Shown here piece by piece: positions 18,335 to 26,515 of a stretch of 64,000 nucleotides of DNA; the first letter of the stretch is position 1; the number at the start of each line of letters is the position of its first letter. The translations under genes were made by a program, and so were the position numbers. This DNA comes from Thermophilibacter provencensis (GTDB lineage: Bacteria > Actinomycetota > Coriobacteriia > Coriobacteriales > Atopobiaceae): contig NZ_LT671417.1 of assembly GCF_900128445.1 (NCBI RefSeq), positions 2,491,201-2,555,200 of the forward strand, in the 5' to 3' direction. Under the pieces are notes generated by a model. That model had not been told where the DNA came from. It was given only the letters and a program-made list of their open reading frames with translations, and did not search any database.

Positions 18335-19099
18335 GGCCGGCACGCAGGCGCGCGCCCGATCGTTGTGGAGCGAGCTGACCTCGACGGGCAGGCCGTAGAG
18401 CTCGCTCAGGAGCGGCCCGGTAATGACGTCCGCCGGCGAGCCGCACGCGCGCACGCGCCCGCCGTCGAGCGCGAGCACCGTGTCCGCGTAGAGGTAGGCC
18501 AGGTCGGGCGCGTGCGTGGACGCGATCACCGAGAGCCCCTCGCTCGCAAGCCGCCGCACGACCGCCATCACGCGCGCCGTGTTGCCAAAGTCGAGCGCGC
18601 TCGTGGGCTCGTCCATCACGATCGAGCGCGCGTCCTGCGCGATGGCGCGGGCGATAAGGACGAGCTGCCGCTCACCGCCAGAGACCTGCATGAAGCTCCG
18701 GTGCGCGAGGTGCGCCACGCCCACGCGCTCGAGCGCCTCCTCGGCGCGGGCGCGGTCCGCCGCGGCGGGCGCGCGCAGCGGCCCCAGGCGCGACGCCGCG
18801 CTCATGAGCACCACGTCGAGCACCTCGTAGTCAAAGACCTGCGCGTGGCTCTGCGGAACGAAGGCCATCTCGCGGGCGCGCTCGGCTATCGTGAGCTCCT
18901 TGAGCGGCCGGCCGTTCACGAGGATGGTCCCCGCGCGCGGGCGCTCGAGGCCCAGGATGCAGCGGAAGAGCGTGGTCTTGCCCACGCCGTTAGGCCCGAG
19001 CACGCACGCGAGCTCGCCGTCCGCGACGGAGAGGTCCACGCCCTCGAGAACCGCGTGGTCGCCGTAGGAGAAGCTGAGGCCGGAGATCTGGAAACTCAT
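18290..19099 (-). CDS. Fec-type ABC transporter ATP-binding protein
   Basis: A 269-residue ATPase. Walker A GPNGVGKTTLF, Q-loop FVPQSHAQV, signature VSGGERQLVLIARAI, Walker B SIVMDEPTSALD and the switch His in STHAPDLAYLY are all intact. It is the energy subunit for the permease at 19101. The last ~14 residues (ELGTVPNSHKSFM) are encoded by one of the intergenic palindromes, so the original stop has apparently been replaced by repeat DNA. Confidence 0.9.
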   Translation of the reverse strand: MSFQISGLSFSYGDHAVLEGVDLSVADGELACVLGPNGVGKTTLFRCILGLERPRAGTILVNGRPLKELTIAERAREMAFVPQSHAQVFDYEVLDVVLMSAASRLGPLRAPAAADRARAEEALERVGVAHLAHRSFMQVSGGERQLVLIARAIAQDARSIVMDEPTSALDFGNTARVMAVVRRLASEGLSVIASTHAPDLAYLYADTVLALDGGRVRACGSPADVITGPLLSELYGLPVEVSSLHNDRARACVPACELGTVPNSHKSFM

Positions 19100-19100
19100 G

Positions 19101-20117
19101 TCAGCCGCGCCCCCTCTTCACGATGAGCCACAGGAAGAACGGCGCGCCCACCACGGACGTGAGGATGCCGATGGGAATCTCCGCCGTGAGCGCGAGGCGC
19201 GCGATGTCGTCCACCACCAGGAGAAACGTGGCCCCAGCGAGCATGCTGGCCGGCAGGAGATGCCGGTAGTCACTGCCCACCAGACCGCGCGCGAGGTGCG
19301 GCACCACGAGCCCCACCCAGCCGATGAGCCCGGAGACCGCCACGCTCGCCGCGGTCACGAGGGCCGAGAAGAGCACGGCCACGGCGCGCACACGCGGGGC
19401 GTTAACGCCCATGGAGAGCGCCTCGTCATCGGACATCGTGAGGACGTTGAGGCGCCAGCGCATGGCCATGAGGCCCGCGAGTCCGATGGCGATGGGGCCG
19501 GCCGCCAGCGCGAGGTCGGCCACCTTGGCGCCGTTGAATGAGCCGAGCAGCCAAAAGGTGATGGCCTGCAGCTGGTTGGACGGGTCGGCCACGAGCTTGG
19601 TGTAGGAGACGCCGGCCTCGAAGAGCGACTTCACCATGATGCCGGCGAGCACGGTGACAAGGATTCGGTTGCCGCGCGCCCGGCCGCTCACCAGCAGCAC
19701 GATGCCCACCGCGACGAGCGAGACGGCAAAGGCGGAGCCGGAGATCGCGAGCGAGCCAGCCCCCGCGAGAATCGCCCAGCACGCGCCGAAGGCCGCGCCC
19801 TGCGACGCGCCGAGGAAGTCCGGCGAGACGAGCGGGTTCTGGAAGATGCCCTGGAAGGCGGCGCCGGCGGCCGAGAGGCTCGCGCCCACGAGAATCACGA
19901 GCAGGATGCGCGGCAGGCGCACGTTGAAGAAGAGCGTCTCCTGCTGCGCGGAGAAGTCGCCGAGGCCCGGCGCCACGCGGGAAAGCAGCAGCTCGAGCGC
20001 GTCGGCCGGGCCGATGGGATAGCGGCCGAGCGCCAGCGAGACGAGCACGGCGGCCACGAGCAGCGCGCCGAGAAGGGCTATGATGCGGCCGGGATGTCTG
20101 CGGGCGAGGGCCGTCAT
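19101..20117 (-). CDS. FecCD-family ABC transporter permease
   Basis: A 338-residue permease with about 9-10 membrane spans. FecCD blocks are visible: RLPRILLVILVGASLSAAGAAFQGIFQNPLVSPDFLG, the coupling region FWLLGSFNGAKVADL, and VSGLIGWVGLVVPHLARGLVGSDYRHLLPASML. The start overlaps the end of the YqeB-XdhC gene by 4 nt, so the importer is translationally coupled to the molybdo-enzyme accessory gene. This is the strongest local hint that the substrate is molybdate-like. Confidence 0.92.
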   Translation of the reverse strand: MTALARRHPGRIIALLGALLVAAVLVSLALGRYPIGPADALELLLSRVAPGLGDFSAQQETLFFNVRLPRILLVILVGASLSAAGAAFQGIFQNPLVSPDFLGASQGAAFGACWAILAGAGSLAISGSAFAVSLVAVGIVLLVSGRARGNRILVTVLAGIMVKSLFEAGVSYTKLVADPSNQLQAITFWLLGSFNGAKVADLALAAGPIAIGLAGLMAMRWRLNVLTMSDDEALSMGVNAPRVRAVAVLFSALVTAASVAVSGLIGWVGLVVPHLARGLVGSDYRHLLPASMLAGATFLLVVDDIARLALTAEIPIGILTSVVGAPFFLWLIVKRGRG

Positions 20118-21967
20118 GCGCGCTCGCCCTTCCCCGGTCCCTCGCCGCGACGCTCGGCGCGACGGCGGACGAGCTGCGCCACGATGGCAAGCGCGATCTC
20201 GGCGGGAGTGACGGCCCCGATGGCGAGGCCTATCGGCATAGCCACGGCGTCGACGCGCTCCTGCGGCACGCCTGAGGCGACGAGGTGCTCGCGAGCGAGG
20301 GCGGCCTTGCGGGCGCTGCCAATGCAGCCCACGTAGGCAGGCTGGACGTCGCGAGCCAGCACGGCGAGAAGGACCGTCTCGTCGTGGGCGTGCCCGTGCG
20401 TGAGCACGACGACGGAGTCGCGCGGCCCGATGGCGGCGCTGGCGGCAAGATCGTCAAACGCGCCGCAGTTCACGGTGGCTGCCTGCGGCAGACGCTCGCG
20501 CATGGCGAGCTCCGGGCGGTCGTCATAGACGTGGACCTCAAAGCCGGCCGCCGCGGCCGCCAGGCCCACGAGCGCGGCGCCCACGTGCCCGGCGCCAAAG
20601 ACGTGCAGACGGCTCGGGGCGGTAACGGGCTCGCGGTAGGTGGCGTGGGCATCGTCCCAGGCCGGGGCGTCCAAGCGCGCGGCCGGGCCGACCTCGATCT
20701 TAGGCGCGGCGGCGTCCGCCCAGCGCTCCGCCACGCAGGCGGGCTCGTCGCGCAGGAGCGCGTCACGCACGGCGAGAAGGACGGGCAGGTCGTCGGCCGT
20801 GAGCGCGCGCACGGCGAGCAGCGCGTCGCCACCACAGGCCATGGCGTCGCCGGTGTGGTACCACTCAAGGCTCGGTGCGCCGCCGGAGCGCACCGCGCGG
20901 GCGCGCTCGATGGCCAGCCGCTCGATCGCACCGCCGCCGACAGTCCCGATGAGCTGGTCGTTTGCGAGGACGGCCAGGCGTGCGCCCTCGTGGCGCGGCA
21001 TCGAGCCGCTCGTGGCGAGCAGGCTCGCCAGCCCCACGCGCCGCCCGGCCTCGAGCTCCGCCACGAGCGCGGAGACGAATCCCTCGTCAGAGAGAGAGCC
21101 GTTGACGGGGCGCGCGTTCTTCTCGCCCGCCGCGTTCTTCTCGCCCGCCGCGCCCTGCTCTGCCGCCGCGTTCTTCTCGCCCACGGCGCCCGAGAGCGCG
21201 AGGATCGCCTCGAGCACGCCGCCGCCCACGGCCAGCGCCTTGTCGGAGGCGCTCTCGATGTACTCCGGGTGGCAGCGCGGGTCCACGTCGCCGCACTTCA
21301 TGCCCTTGCGCACGGGAACGCCGGCCTGCAAGAGCCCCCGCACCACACCGTCAATTGTGGCGCGCATGGGCTCGCCGGCTACCGTGGCGCAGACGTCGCC
21401 GGCCGTGACCTGCGCGCCGATCTCCACGCACGGCTCGAAGACGCCGTCCGCGGACGCGCGCATCACGCGCTCGCCGGCGTAGCCGCCGATGAGCCCGGGC
21501 ACCGCCGTGTTGGGGATGGGCGAGCCCTCGTAGTAGACGCGCCCCAGGTAGTGGCCGCGCATCGTCTCCACCGCAGCGTCGCAGTCCTCGCGCGCGGTGA
21601 AGCCGGGACCCACGCCGATCACGACGGGCGCCATGTCGCGCGTGGTGCCAAGGTTGCGCTTGGCGAGAATTGCGTCCACCAGTGCGTCCGGCGCGAGCTC
21701 GCGCACGCAGGCGGCCTCGGGGTCAACGAGCACGGCGACGTTTCCCGCCGCCGCTGCCGCACGAGCCGATGCGGCGTCCGCGCAGAGCACGCCGCGCACG
21801 CCCTCCACGCGCGTCTCGCCCAAGCGGATGGCCTCCGAGAAGCACACGGTGCGCCGGATGGACGTGGGAACCGCAAGGTCGCACATCACGACCTGCATGC
21901 CTGCGCGGAAGAGCCGCAGCGCGATGCCCGACGCGATGTCCCCCGCCCCGCGAATGACGACCAGCAT
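20114..21967 (-). CDS. YqeB-XdhC fusion, selenium-dependent molybdenum hydroxylase maturation
   Basis: A 617-residue two-domain protein. Residues 1-265 match YqeB/EF2563 (MLVVIRGAGDIASGIALRLFRAGMQVVMCD and VVIGVGPGFTAREDCDAAVETMRGH). The C-terminal half is XdhC/CoxI: GLASLLATSGSMPRHEGARLAV, GTVGGGAIE, then a Rossmann part RLHVFGAGHVGAALVGLAAAAGFE-like and YVGCIGSARK. XdhC proteins protect or sulfurate the Mo cofactor; YqeB tracks selenium-dependent hydroxylases. The two are normally separate genes. The linker is AVGEKNAAAEQGAAGEKN followed by another GEKN, built from three GAGAAGAACG motif copies. ATG 21967 has GAGGGG upstream. Confidence 0.9.
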   Translation of the reverse strand: MLVVIRGAGDIASGIALRLFRAGMQVVMCDLAVPTSIRRTVCFSEAIRLGETRVEGVRGVLCADAASARAAAAAGNVAVLVDPEAACVRELAPDALVDAILAKRNLGTTRDMAPVVIGVGPGFTAREDCDAAVETMRGHYLGRVYYEGSPIPNTAVPGLIGGYAGERVMRASADGVFEPCVEIGAQVTAGDVCATVAGEPMRATIDGVVRGLLQAGVPVRKGMKCGDVDPRCHPEYIESASDKALAVGGGVLEAILALSGAVGEKNAAAEQGAAGEKNAAGEKNARPVNGSLSDEGFVSALVAELEAGRRVGLASLLATSGSMPRHEGARLAVLANDQLIGTVGGGAIERLAIERARAVRSGGAPSLEWYHTGDAMACGGDALLAVRALTADDLPVLLAVRDALLRDEPACVAERWADAAAPKIEVGPAARLDAPAWDDAHATYREPVTAPSRLHVFGAGHVGAALVGLAAAAAGFEVHVYDDRPELAMRERLPQAATVNCGAFDDLAASAAIGPRDSVVVLTHGHAHDETVLLAVLARDVQPAYVGCIGSARKAALAREHLVASGVPQERVDAVAMPIGLAIGAVTPAEIALAIVAQLVRRRAERRGEGPGKGERA

Positions 21968-22106
21968 ATCCGGAAACCCCCTCGTCAACGTTATACTTTC
22001 AAAAGCATAACGGCCTGCGCGACCACTCGTATTCCATCTGGTTAGTCTAGCTTACAAAATGTTTGCCTTAACGCGCTGCCCCCCGAACGGCACCTTCCCG
22101 CCGGTG

Positions 22107-22139
22107 ATGGGTCAAAAGTGACAGGCACTTTTGACCCAT
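22107..22139. repeat. 14-bp-arm palindrome
   Basis: ATGGGTCAAAAGTG (22107-22120), loop ACAGG, CACTTTTGACCCAT (22126-22139). It is a member of the GACAGG/GACTGTCC-centred palindrome class seen throughout 18-32 kb, placed upstream of the YqeB-XdhC gene and downstream of the cysteine desulfurase. Confidence 0.8.
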
Positions 22140-22185
22140 TCGGCGGCGATTGCCCTCCGCCTGCGCGGTCGTCGTCACCCCCGCC

Positions 22186-22318
22186 CCTGGGTACGTACAC
22201 AATTTCAAGGTCTATTCGGTACCATGCAATATTGTTTCCGCAGCTAGCGGGGTTGAGCTCCCCAGCATCAACTTCGCAATAGTGTACGTATCCGGGACGG
22301 CAGCGTACGTACCCGGAA
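22186..22318. repeat. Non-coding element with nested inverted ends (MITE-like)
   Basis: About 130 nt without a credible gene. The ends carry TACGTACACAATTTCAAG (22192-22209) and an inverted imperfect copy at 22271-22290 (reverse complement TACGTACACTATTGCGAAG). An outer pair also exists, GGGTACGTAC at 22189 and GTACGTACCC at 22305. The centre contains a GGGGAGCTCAACCCC-like hairpin. Together with the palindrome at 22107 this fills the 394-nt gap between cysteine desulfurase and YqeB-XdhC. No promoter is certain. Confidence 0.5.
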
Positions 22319-22361
22319 GAAGGGGACCGCCGCAGCCGACGCGCCGCAGGCGAGAAGATCC

Positions 22362-23510
22362 TCAACTCGCGGCGATAGCCCGCACGGCGTCCACGGCAGC
22401 GTCGACCTCCTCCTCCGTATTGAACCAGCCGCAGCTCAGGCGCACGGCGCCCCTGCGCTCCGTCCCCAGCGCGCGGTGCATGAGCGGCGCGCAGTGGGCG
22501 CCGGCGCGGCAGGCGATCCCCCAGCCGGAAGCGAGCGCGTCGGCAACCTCGGCCGAGTCCAGGCCGTCCACGTTCAGCGCCACGATCGACCCGCAGCGCC
22601 CGGTCGCCACGGGCCATCCGCCGTACACCGTCACGCCCGACACCCCGGCCACGCCCTCGTAGAGCCTCTGCGCGAGCTCGTGCTCGCGCGCGCCGACCGC
22701 AGCCGGCCCGCCGCCCTCCTCGATGCACCGCACGGCGGCGAGAAGCCCGGCGAGGCCGTGGGCGTTGAGCGTGCCCGCCTCCATGCGCGTGGGCCACCCC
22801 AGCGGGTGGCGACGGTCGAACGAGTGGACGCCGGAGCCCCCCTCCGCCCACGGCCGTGGCTCGACGCCCTCGGCCACCGCCATCCCGCCCGTGCCCTGCG
22901 GGCCCATGAGGCCCTTGTGCCCGGTGAAGCAGACCACGTCGAGGCCCATGGATGCCATGTCCAGGGGCACCGCCCCCGCCGTCTGCGACGCGTCCACCAC
23001 GACGAGCGCGCCGACCGCGTGCGCGAGCTCGGCCACGCGCGCCACGTCCACGAGGTTGCCGGTCACGTTGGAGCCGTGCGTCACCGCGACGAGGCGCGTG
23101 CCCGGCGTGGCAAGCCGCTCGAGGTCGTCCATGTCCAAGAAACCGTACGCGTCGCAGCCCGCGTACGCCACCTCCGCGCCCCACTCGTCCGCCAGGCGCG
23201 CGAGCGGCCGCAGCACGGAGTTGTGCTCCAGCACGGTGGTCACCACGCGGTCGCCCGGCCCCACAAGGCCCGAGATCGCAGCGTTGAGGGCGCAGGTCGA
23301 GTTTGCCGAGAAGCACACGTGGTCGGCGCGCGGGCAGCCGAGCAGATGCGCCATCGCCTCGCGACAGCGCAGCACCATGCGCCCCGCGTCGAGCGCGCCC
23401 GCGGACGCGCCGCGCCCGGCGTTGCCGAGCGAGCCCATCGCGGCCACGACGGCATCCACGACCTCCTGCGGCTTGCGCATCGTGGTTGCCGCGTTGTCCA
23501 GGTAGATCAT
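22362..23510 (-). CDS. Cysteine desulfurase / selenocysteine lyase-like (class V aminotransferase)
   Basis: A 382-residue PLP enzyme. The N-terminus MIYLDNAATTMRKPQEV is typical. THGSNVTGNLVDV and DASQTAGAVPLDM bind PLP, and CFTGHKGLMGPQGTGGM contains the Schiff-base Lys. The C-terminal GIACRAGAHCAPLMH contains the catalytic-loop Cys. Genes of this type beside YedF and DUF3343 are associated with selenium donation to hydroxylases or tRNA, so a Se or S donor role for the Mo enzyme is inferred. ATG 23510 is chosen; GTG 23519 is also possible. Confidence 0.9.
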   Translation of the reverse strand: MIYLDNAATTMRKPQEVVDAVVAAMGSLGNAGRGASAGALDAGRMVLRCREAMAHLLGCPRADHVCFSANSTCALNAAISGLVGPGDRVVTTVLEHNSVLRPLARLADEWGAEVAYAGCDAYGFLDMDDLERLATPGTRLVAVTHGSNVTGNLVDVARVAELAHAVGALVVVDASQTAGAVPLDMASMGLDVVCFTGHKGLMGPQGTGGMAVAEGVEPRPWAEGGSGVHSFDRRHPLGWPTRMEAGTLNAHGLAGLLAAVRCIEEGGGPAAVGAREHELAQRLYEGVAGVSGVTVYGGWPVATGRCGSIVALNVDGLDSAEVADALASGWGIACRAGAHCAPLMHRALGTERRGAVRLSCGWFNTEEEVDAAVDAVRAIAAS

Positions 23511-23578
23511 CGACCCCACGTCCTTCTCGCCTGCCGATTAACGCGCATAATCTGCTACGACTTTCTATATCCTCAGGT

Positions 23579-23616
23579 GGAAATAGCGCACATGTCAGAT
23601 TTTGCGCGTTATTTCC
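23579..23616. terminator. Hairpin between DUF3343 and cysteine desulfurase
   Basis: GGAAATAGCGC at 23579 pairs with GCGCGTTATTTCC ending at 23616, with an intervening loop of about 14 nt. It lies between two same-strand genes, so it may attenuate rather than end transcription. Confidence 0.5.
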
Positions 23617-23677
23617 GTCCCGCGCCACGCCTGCGCCGTACCCGGGCCCGCCTCGCCGACGAGAAGGACGGCACGCC

Positions 23678-23929
23678 TCAGCGAAACTCCAGCAGCTCCA
23701 CCACGGCCCAGCCCTCCACGGGCACGCCGTCGGCGGCAAGCGCTGCCGCGAGCTCGTCTTGCGCCTCCGGCGCGGCCTTCCACGCCAGCCCGCAGCCTGC
23801 CGCGACCTCCCCGGGAACCGGGATCATGCGGCCGGGCAGCCCGCGCCGAAGGCAGCACTCCTCGCACGACATCGCCGCCGTGGCGGTGGGAAACGTCACC
23901 ACCAAAGACGGCACCCGCACGCGCGCCAT
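23678..23929 (-). CDS. DUF3343 protein (selenium-metabolism associated)
   Basis: An 83-residue protein with the DUF3343 pattern: SLVVTFPTATAAMSCEECCLRRGLPGRMIPVPGEVAAGCGLAWKA. Conserved cysteines are in SCEECC and AAGCG. The fold in this family handles a thiol or persulfide-like group. It is placed 15 nt after yedF and before a cysteine desulfurase, a layout seen with selenium-dependent molybdenum hydroxylase genes. Biochemical function is unknown. Confidence 0.83.
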   Translation of the reverse strand: MARVRVPSLVVTFPTATAAMSCEECCLRRGLPGRMIPVPGEVAAGCGLAWKAAPEAQDELAAALAADGVPVEGWAVVELLEFR

Positions 23930-23944
23930 CGCCCGCCGTCGGCC

Positions 23945-24595
23945 CTACGGCCGCACCACGAGGCTCGCGCCGGTCAGGCGCTGCGCGATCACGTACATGT
24001 TGGTCACCTCGCCCACGGCCAGCGTGTCCGCGATGCCGTAGTGGTCGAGGCAGGTCCCGCAGGTGAGCACCTCCACGCCGGAGGCCGCGAGGCCCCGCAG
24101 GTCCTCGAGCGCCGCGGACCCCTCGCAGCTGAGGCGCGCGCCTCCGTTGTAGAGCAGGACGCACGCCGGCAGCTCGTCGAGCTGCGTGAGCGAGTAGACG
24201 AAGCTCCCCATGAGCTTCTTTCCCAGCACGTCGTCCCCGGTGCCCATGCACTCAGAGGTGATCGCCACGACCACGCGGCGCGGAGAGGCCGCCGCGGACG
24301 GCGTGCCCGGCGCCGGCACCTCGCACGTCGCCGACTCGGCCTCCGCGTCGCTCACCCCGAGCGCCACGGACGTGGTCACGGTAACGCGCCATTCCTTCTC
24401 GCCCAGGCGCTCGCTCGCCACCGCGCAGCCCTTGCCCTCGCCCATGCGCGTGAGGTTCTGCACCGCGATCTCGTTGTCCACGAGCGTCTCCACGCTGCCC
24501 GGGCCGGCCAGCGCCGCGAGTGCCTTGAGGGTCCGCACCACGGGGATGGGGCACGCCTCGCCCCGCGCGTCGATCGTGAGCACCGTCTCTGCCAT
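23945..24595 (-). CDS. yedF: Selenium metabolism protein YedF (TusA + DsrE-like)
   Basis: A 216-residue protein. Residues 1-75 are a TusA/SirA domain (LTIDARGEACPIPVVRTLKAL, with the conserved CPxP Cys and VDNEIAVQNLTRM). The C-terminal half is DsrE/F-like (VVVAITSECMGTGDDVLGKKLMGSF, ELPACVLLYNGGARLSCEGS, VLTCGTCLDHYG) with several cysteines. It probably carries selenium or sulfur between desulfurase and acceptor. It is divergent from yqeC, sharing a ~118-nt promoter region. Confidence 0.9.
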   Translation of the reverse strand: MAETVLTIDARGEACPIPVVRTLKALAALAGPGSVETLVDNEIAVQNLTRMGEGKGCAVASERLGEKEWRVTVTTSVALGVSDAEAESATCEVPAPGTPSAAASPRRVVVAITSECMGTGDDVLGKKLMGSFVYSLTQLDELPACVLLYNGGARLSCEGSAALEDLRGLAASGVEVLTCGTCLDHYGIADTLAVGEVTNMYVIAQRLTGASLVVRP

Positions 24596-24713
24596 GTCCG
24601 TCCCTTCGCTCGCTCGCCGAAAATCGTTCTGCCTGCCAGACAGATTGTAATAGGGCGTTATATTTTGAGAACTACAAAGCGGCAGGCGGTAGGACAGCAT
24701 CGAGGAGGTGCGC

Positions 24714-25373
24714 ATGGGCTTTGCGGAGGCGCTGGGTGTGGGACGCGGCGTGACGTCGGTCGTGGGCAGCGGCGGCAAGACGTCGCTCCTGGCGGCGCTC
24801 GCGCGCGAGCTGCCGGGTACCGTCGTGCTCGCCACCACCACGCACATCCTGCCGTTTGCGGACGTGCCGCTCGTGACATCGGGAGACGCCGCGGACGTGC
24901 GGGCGGCGCTCGCGGCGTCGCGCGTCGTCTGCGTGGGCTCGCGGGGCGAGAAGGACGGCAAGCTCGTAGCCCCCTCCCTCGGCATGGAGGCGCTCGCCGC
25001 CCTCGCGGACTACGTCCTCGTGGAGGCCGACGGCGCGCGGCGGCTGCCGCTCAAGGCGCACGCCGCCTGGGAGCCCGTCATCCCCGCGTGCTCGGGCCGC
25101 ACGGTGCTCGTGCTCGGCGCGTCGGGGCTCGACCGGCCCGTGCGCGAGGCGGTCCACCGCCCGGAGCTCTTCTGCGAGCTCGCCGGCTGCGCGCCGGAGG
25201 ACCTTGCCACGCCCGCGCTCGTCGCCCGCGCCGCCAACGCCGAGGCGCTTGCCGACGTCGCCCTCGTCAACCAGGCCGAGACGGCGCCCGGGCGCGCCCG
25301 CGAGCTCGCGGTCCTTCTCGCCATCCCGGCGTTCGTGGGTAGCCTGCGAACCGGAACCATAGGCACGCCATAG
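24714..25373 (+). CDS. yqeC: YqeC, selenium-dependent hydroxylase accessory P-loop protein
   Basis: A 219-residue protein of the YqeC family. VTSVVGSGGKTSLLAALARELPG is a Walker A-like loop, VVLATTTHI follows, and DYVLVEADGARRLPLKAHAAWEPV is the family hallmark. YqeC is a marker for selenium-dependent molybdenum hydroxylases. GAGGAGGT lies 4 nt before ATG 24714. It points away from yedF. Its exact reaction is not known. Confidence 0.9.
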   Translation: MGFAEALGVGRGVTSVVGSGGKTSLLAALARELPGTVVLATTTHILPFADVPLVTSGDAADVRAALAASRVVCVGSRGEKDGKLVAPSLGMEALAALADYVLVEADGARRLPLKAHAAWEPVIPACSGRTVLVLGASGLDRPVREAVHRPELFCELAGCAPEDLATPALVARAANAEALADVALVNQAETAPGRARELAVLLAIPAFVGSLRTGTIGTP

Positions 25374-25505
25374 GCGTTCAAGACCGCAGGGGCACTGCCA
25401 GAAAACTCCGCGTAGCCGAACGCAACCCAAAGTTGCGCGATAGGTGCTGTTGTCAACCGGGGCGACTTGCTATGGTTGAGGCCAGCCACGCGGAAAGGAG
25501 CTGCC

Positions 25506-25871
25506 ATGATTTACGGACTGGGACCGACGGAGCTCGCCATAGGGGCGCTCGTCGCGCTGGTAAGCGCCCTGCCGTGGATTCTGCTCGTGGTGCTCATGGT
25601 TCTTGCCATCCGGTGGTTCCTGCGCCAGGAGCGCGAGCGCAAGGACCCCGAGCGCGTGGCCGTGCGCCGCTCGCTCGGCGAGGTGCTGCGCGCCCATCGC
25701 GAGCGCTGCAAGATGACGCAGGAGCTTGTTGCCGAGAAGATCGGCGTCAGCAGGCAGGCCGTGTCCAAGTGGGAGTCGGGCGCCACGGAGCCCAGCACGA
25801 GCAACCTCATCAAGGTCGCCCGCCTCTATGGCATCGACCCGGCCGACCTCCTCCGCGAGGTAGAGGACTAG
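25506..25871 (+). CDS. Membrane-anchored XRE-type regulator (TM then HTH)
   Basis: A 121-residue protein with the reverse order of the gene at 8349: an N-terminal membrane segment (LAIGALVALVSALPWILLVVLMVLAI), a basic linker (RQERERKDPERVAVRRS), then a helix-turn-helix (VLRAHRERCKMTQELVAEKIGVSRQAVSKWESGATEPS). AAAGGAG precedes ATG 25506. Direct membrane tethering of the DNA-binding domain is likely. Target unknown; it sits between yqeC and ridA. Confidence 0.85.
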   Translation: MIYGLGPTELAIGALVALVSALPWILLVVLMVLAIRWFLRQERERKDPERVAVRRSLGEVLRAHRERCKMTQELVAEKIGVSRQAVSKWESGATEPSTSNLIKVARLYGIDPADLLREVED

Positions 25872-25908
25872 CTAAAAAAACAGACCGGCACCTGAGGACC
25901 GAGACGGC

Positions 25909-25978
25909 GGACGCCCGCCGACTTCCTAAGCAGGATCTTCCGCAAAGCGCAGTCCTGCGTGGAAGTCGGCGGGCGTCC
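25909..25978. repeat. 18-bp perfect inverted repeat with internal hairpin
   Basis: GGACGCCCGCCGACTTCC (25909-25926) and its exact complement GGAAGTCGGCGGGCGTCC (25961-25978). A nested GCAGGAT / AGTCCTGC pair sits in the 34-nt loop. It lies between the convergent HTH gene and ridA, so a strong bidirectional terminator or a structured RNA is likely. A cruciform is possible. Confidence 0.75.
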
Positions 25979-25997
25979 CCTCCCGGCGAGGCTCTGC

Positions 25998-26384
25998 CTA
26001 CAGGTAGGCCACGGCCTTGATCTCGACCTTGGCGGCCTTGGGCAGCGCGGCCACCTCGAAGGCGGCGCGGCTGGGGTAGGGCGCCTCAAAGAACTCGCCG
26101 TAGACCTCGTTCATGGCCGCGAAGTCGACGATGTCGTCCAGGAGGACGGTGACCTCGGCGACGTCGGCCATGCTCGCGCCGGCGGCCTCGAGGATGTTCT
26201 TGATGTTGGTGAGGCTCTGGCGGGTCTGGGCGGCGATGTCCTCGCCGGCGAACTCGCCGGTTGCCGGGTCGATCGGCAGCTGGCCGGACACGTGAATGGC
26301 CTTGGTGGCCGGGGCGGCCACCGCCGCGGAGTAGGGGCCGAGCGCGGCGGGAGCCTTGTCGGTGACGATTGCCTCGATTGCCAT
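25998..26384 (-). CDS. ridA: RidA family enamine/imine deaminase
   Basis: A 128-residue YjgF/YER057c/UK114 protein. Family blocks are visible: APAALGPYSAAVAAPATKAIHVSGQLPIDPATGEF, QTRQSLTNIKNILEAAGASMADVAEVTVLL and YPSRAAFEVAALPKAAKVEIKAVAYL. The conserved Arg in PSRAAFEV is present. RidA removes reactive 2-aminoacrylate made by PLP lyases; diaminopropionate ammonia-lyase (ygeX, same cluster) makes exactly such an intermediate. It is the last gene of the cluster. Confidence 0.95.
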   Translation of the reverse strand: MAIEAIVTDKAPAALGPYSAAVAAPATKAIHVSGQLPIDPATGEFAGEDIAAQTRQSLTNIKNILEAAGASMADVAEVTVLLDDIVDFAAMNEVYGEFFEAPYPSRAAFEVAALPKAAKVEIKAVAYL

Positions 26385-26403
26385 ATTCTTCTCCTTTCTG
26401 TGT

Positions 26404-26507
26404 GTGACAGGGGGACGGAGGTTTTGTCACCGCTCCGTCCCTGTGTCACCTGGTTCCAAGCGTGACAGGGGGACGGAGCGGTGACAAAACCTCCGTCCCC
26501 CTGTCAC
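26404..26507. repeat. Two GTGACAGGGGGACGGAG palindromes
   Basis: Unit 1 (26404-26449) is imperfect. Unit 2 has perfect 17-bp arms: GTGACAGGGGGACGGAG at 26462-26478 and its complement at 26491-26507, enclosing CGGTGACAAAAC. The units are related and partly inverted with respect to one another. They fill the hydA-ridA gap. Confidence 0.82.
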
Positions 26508-26515
26508 GTCTCACA

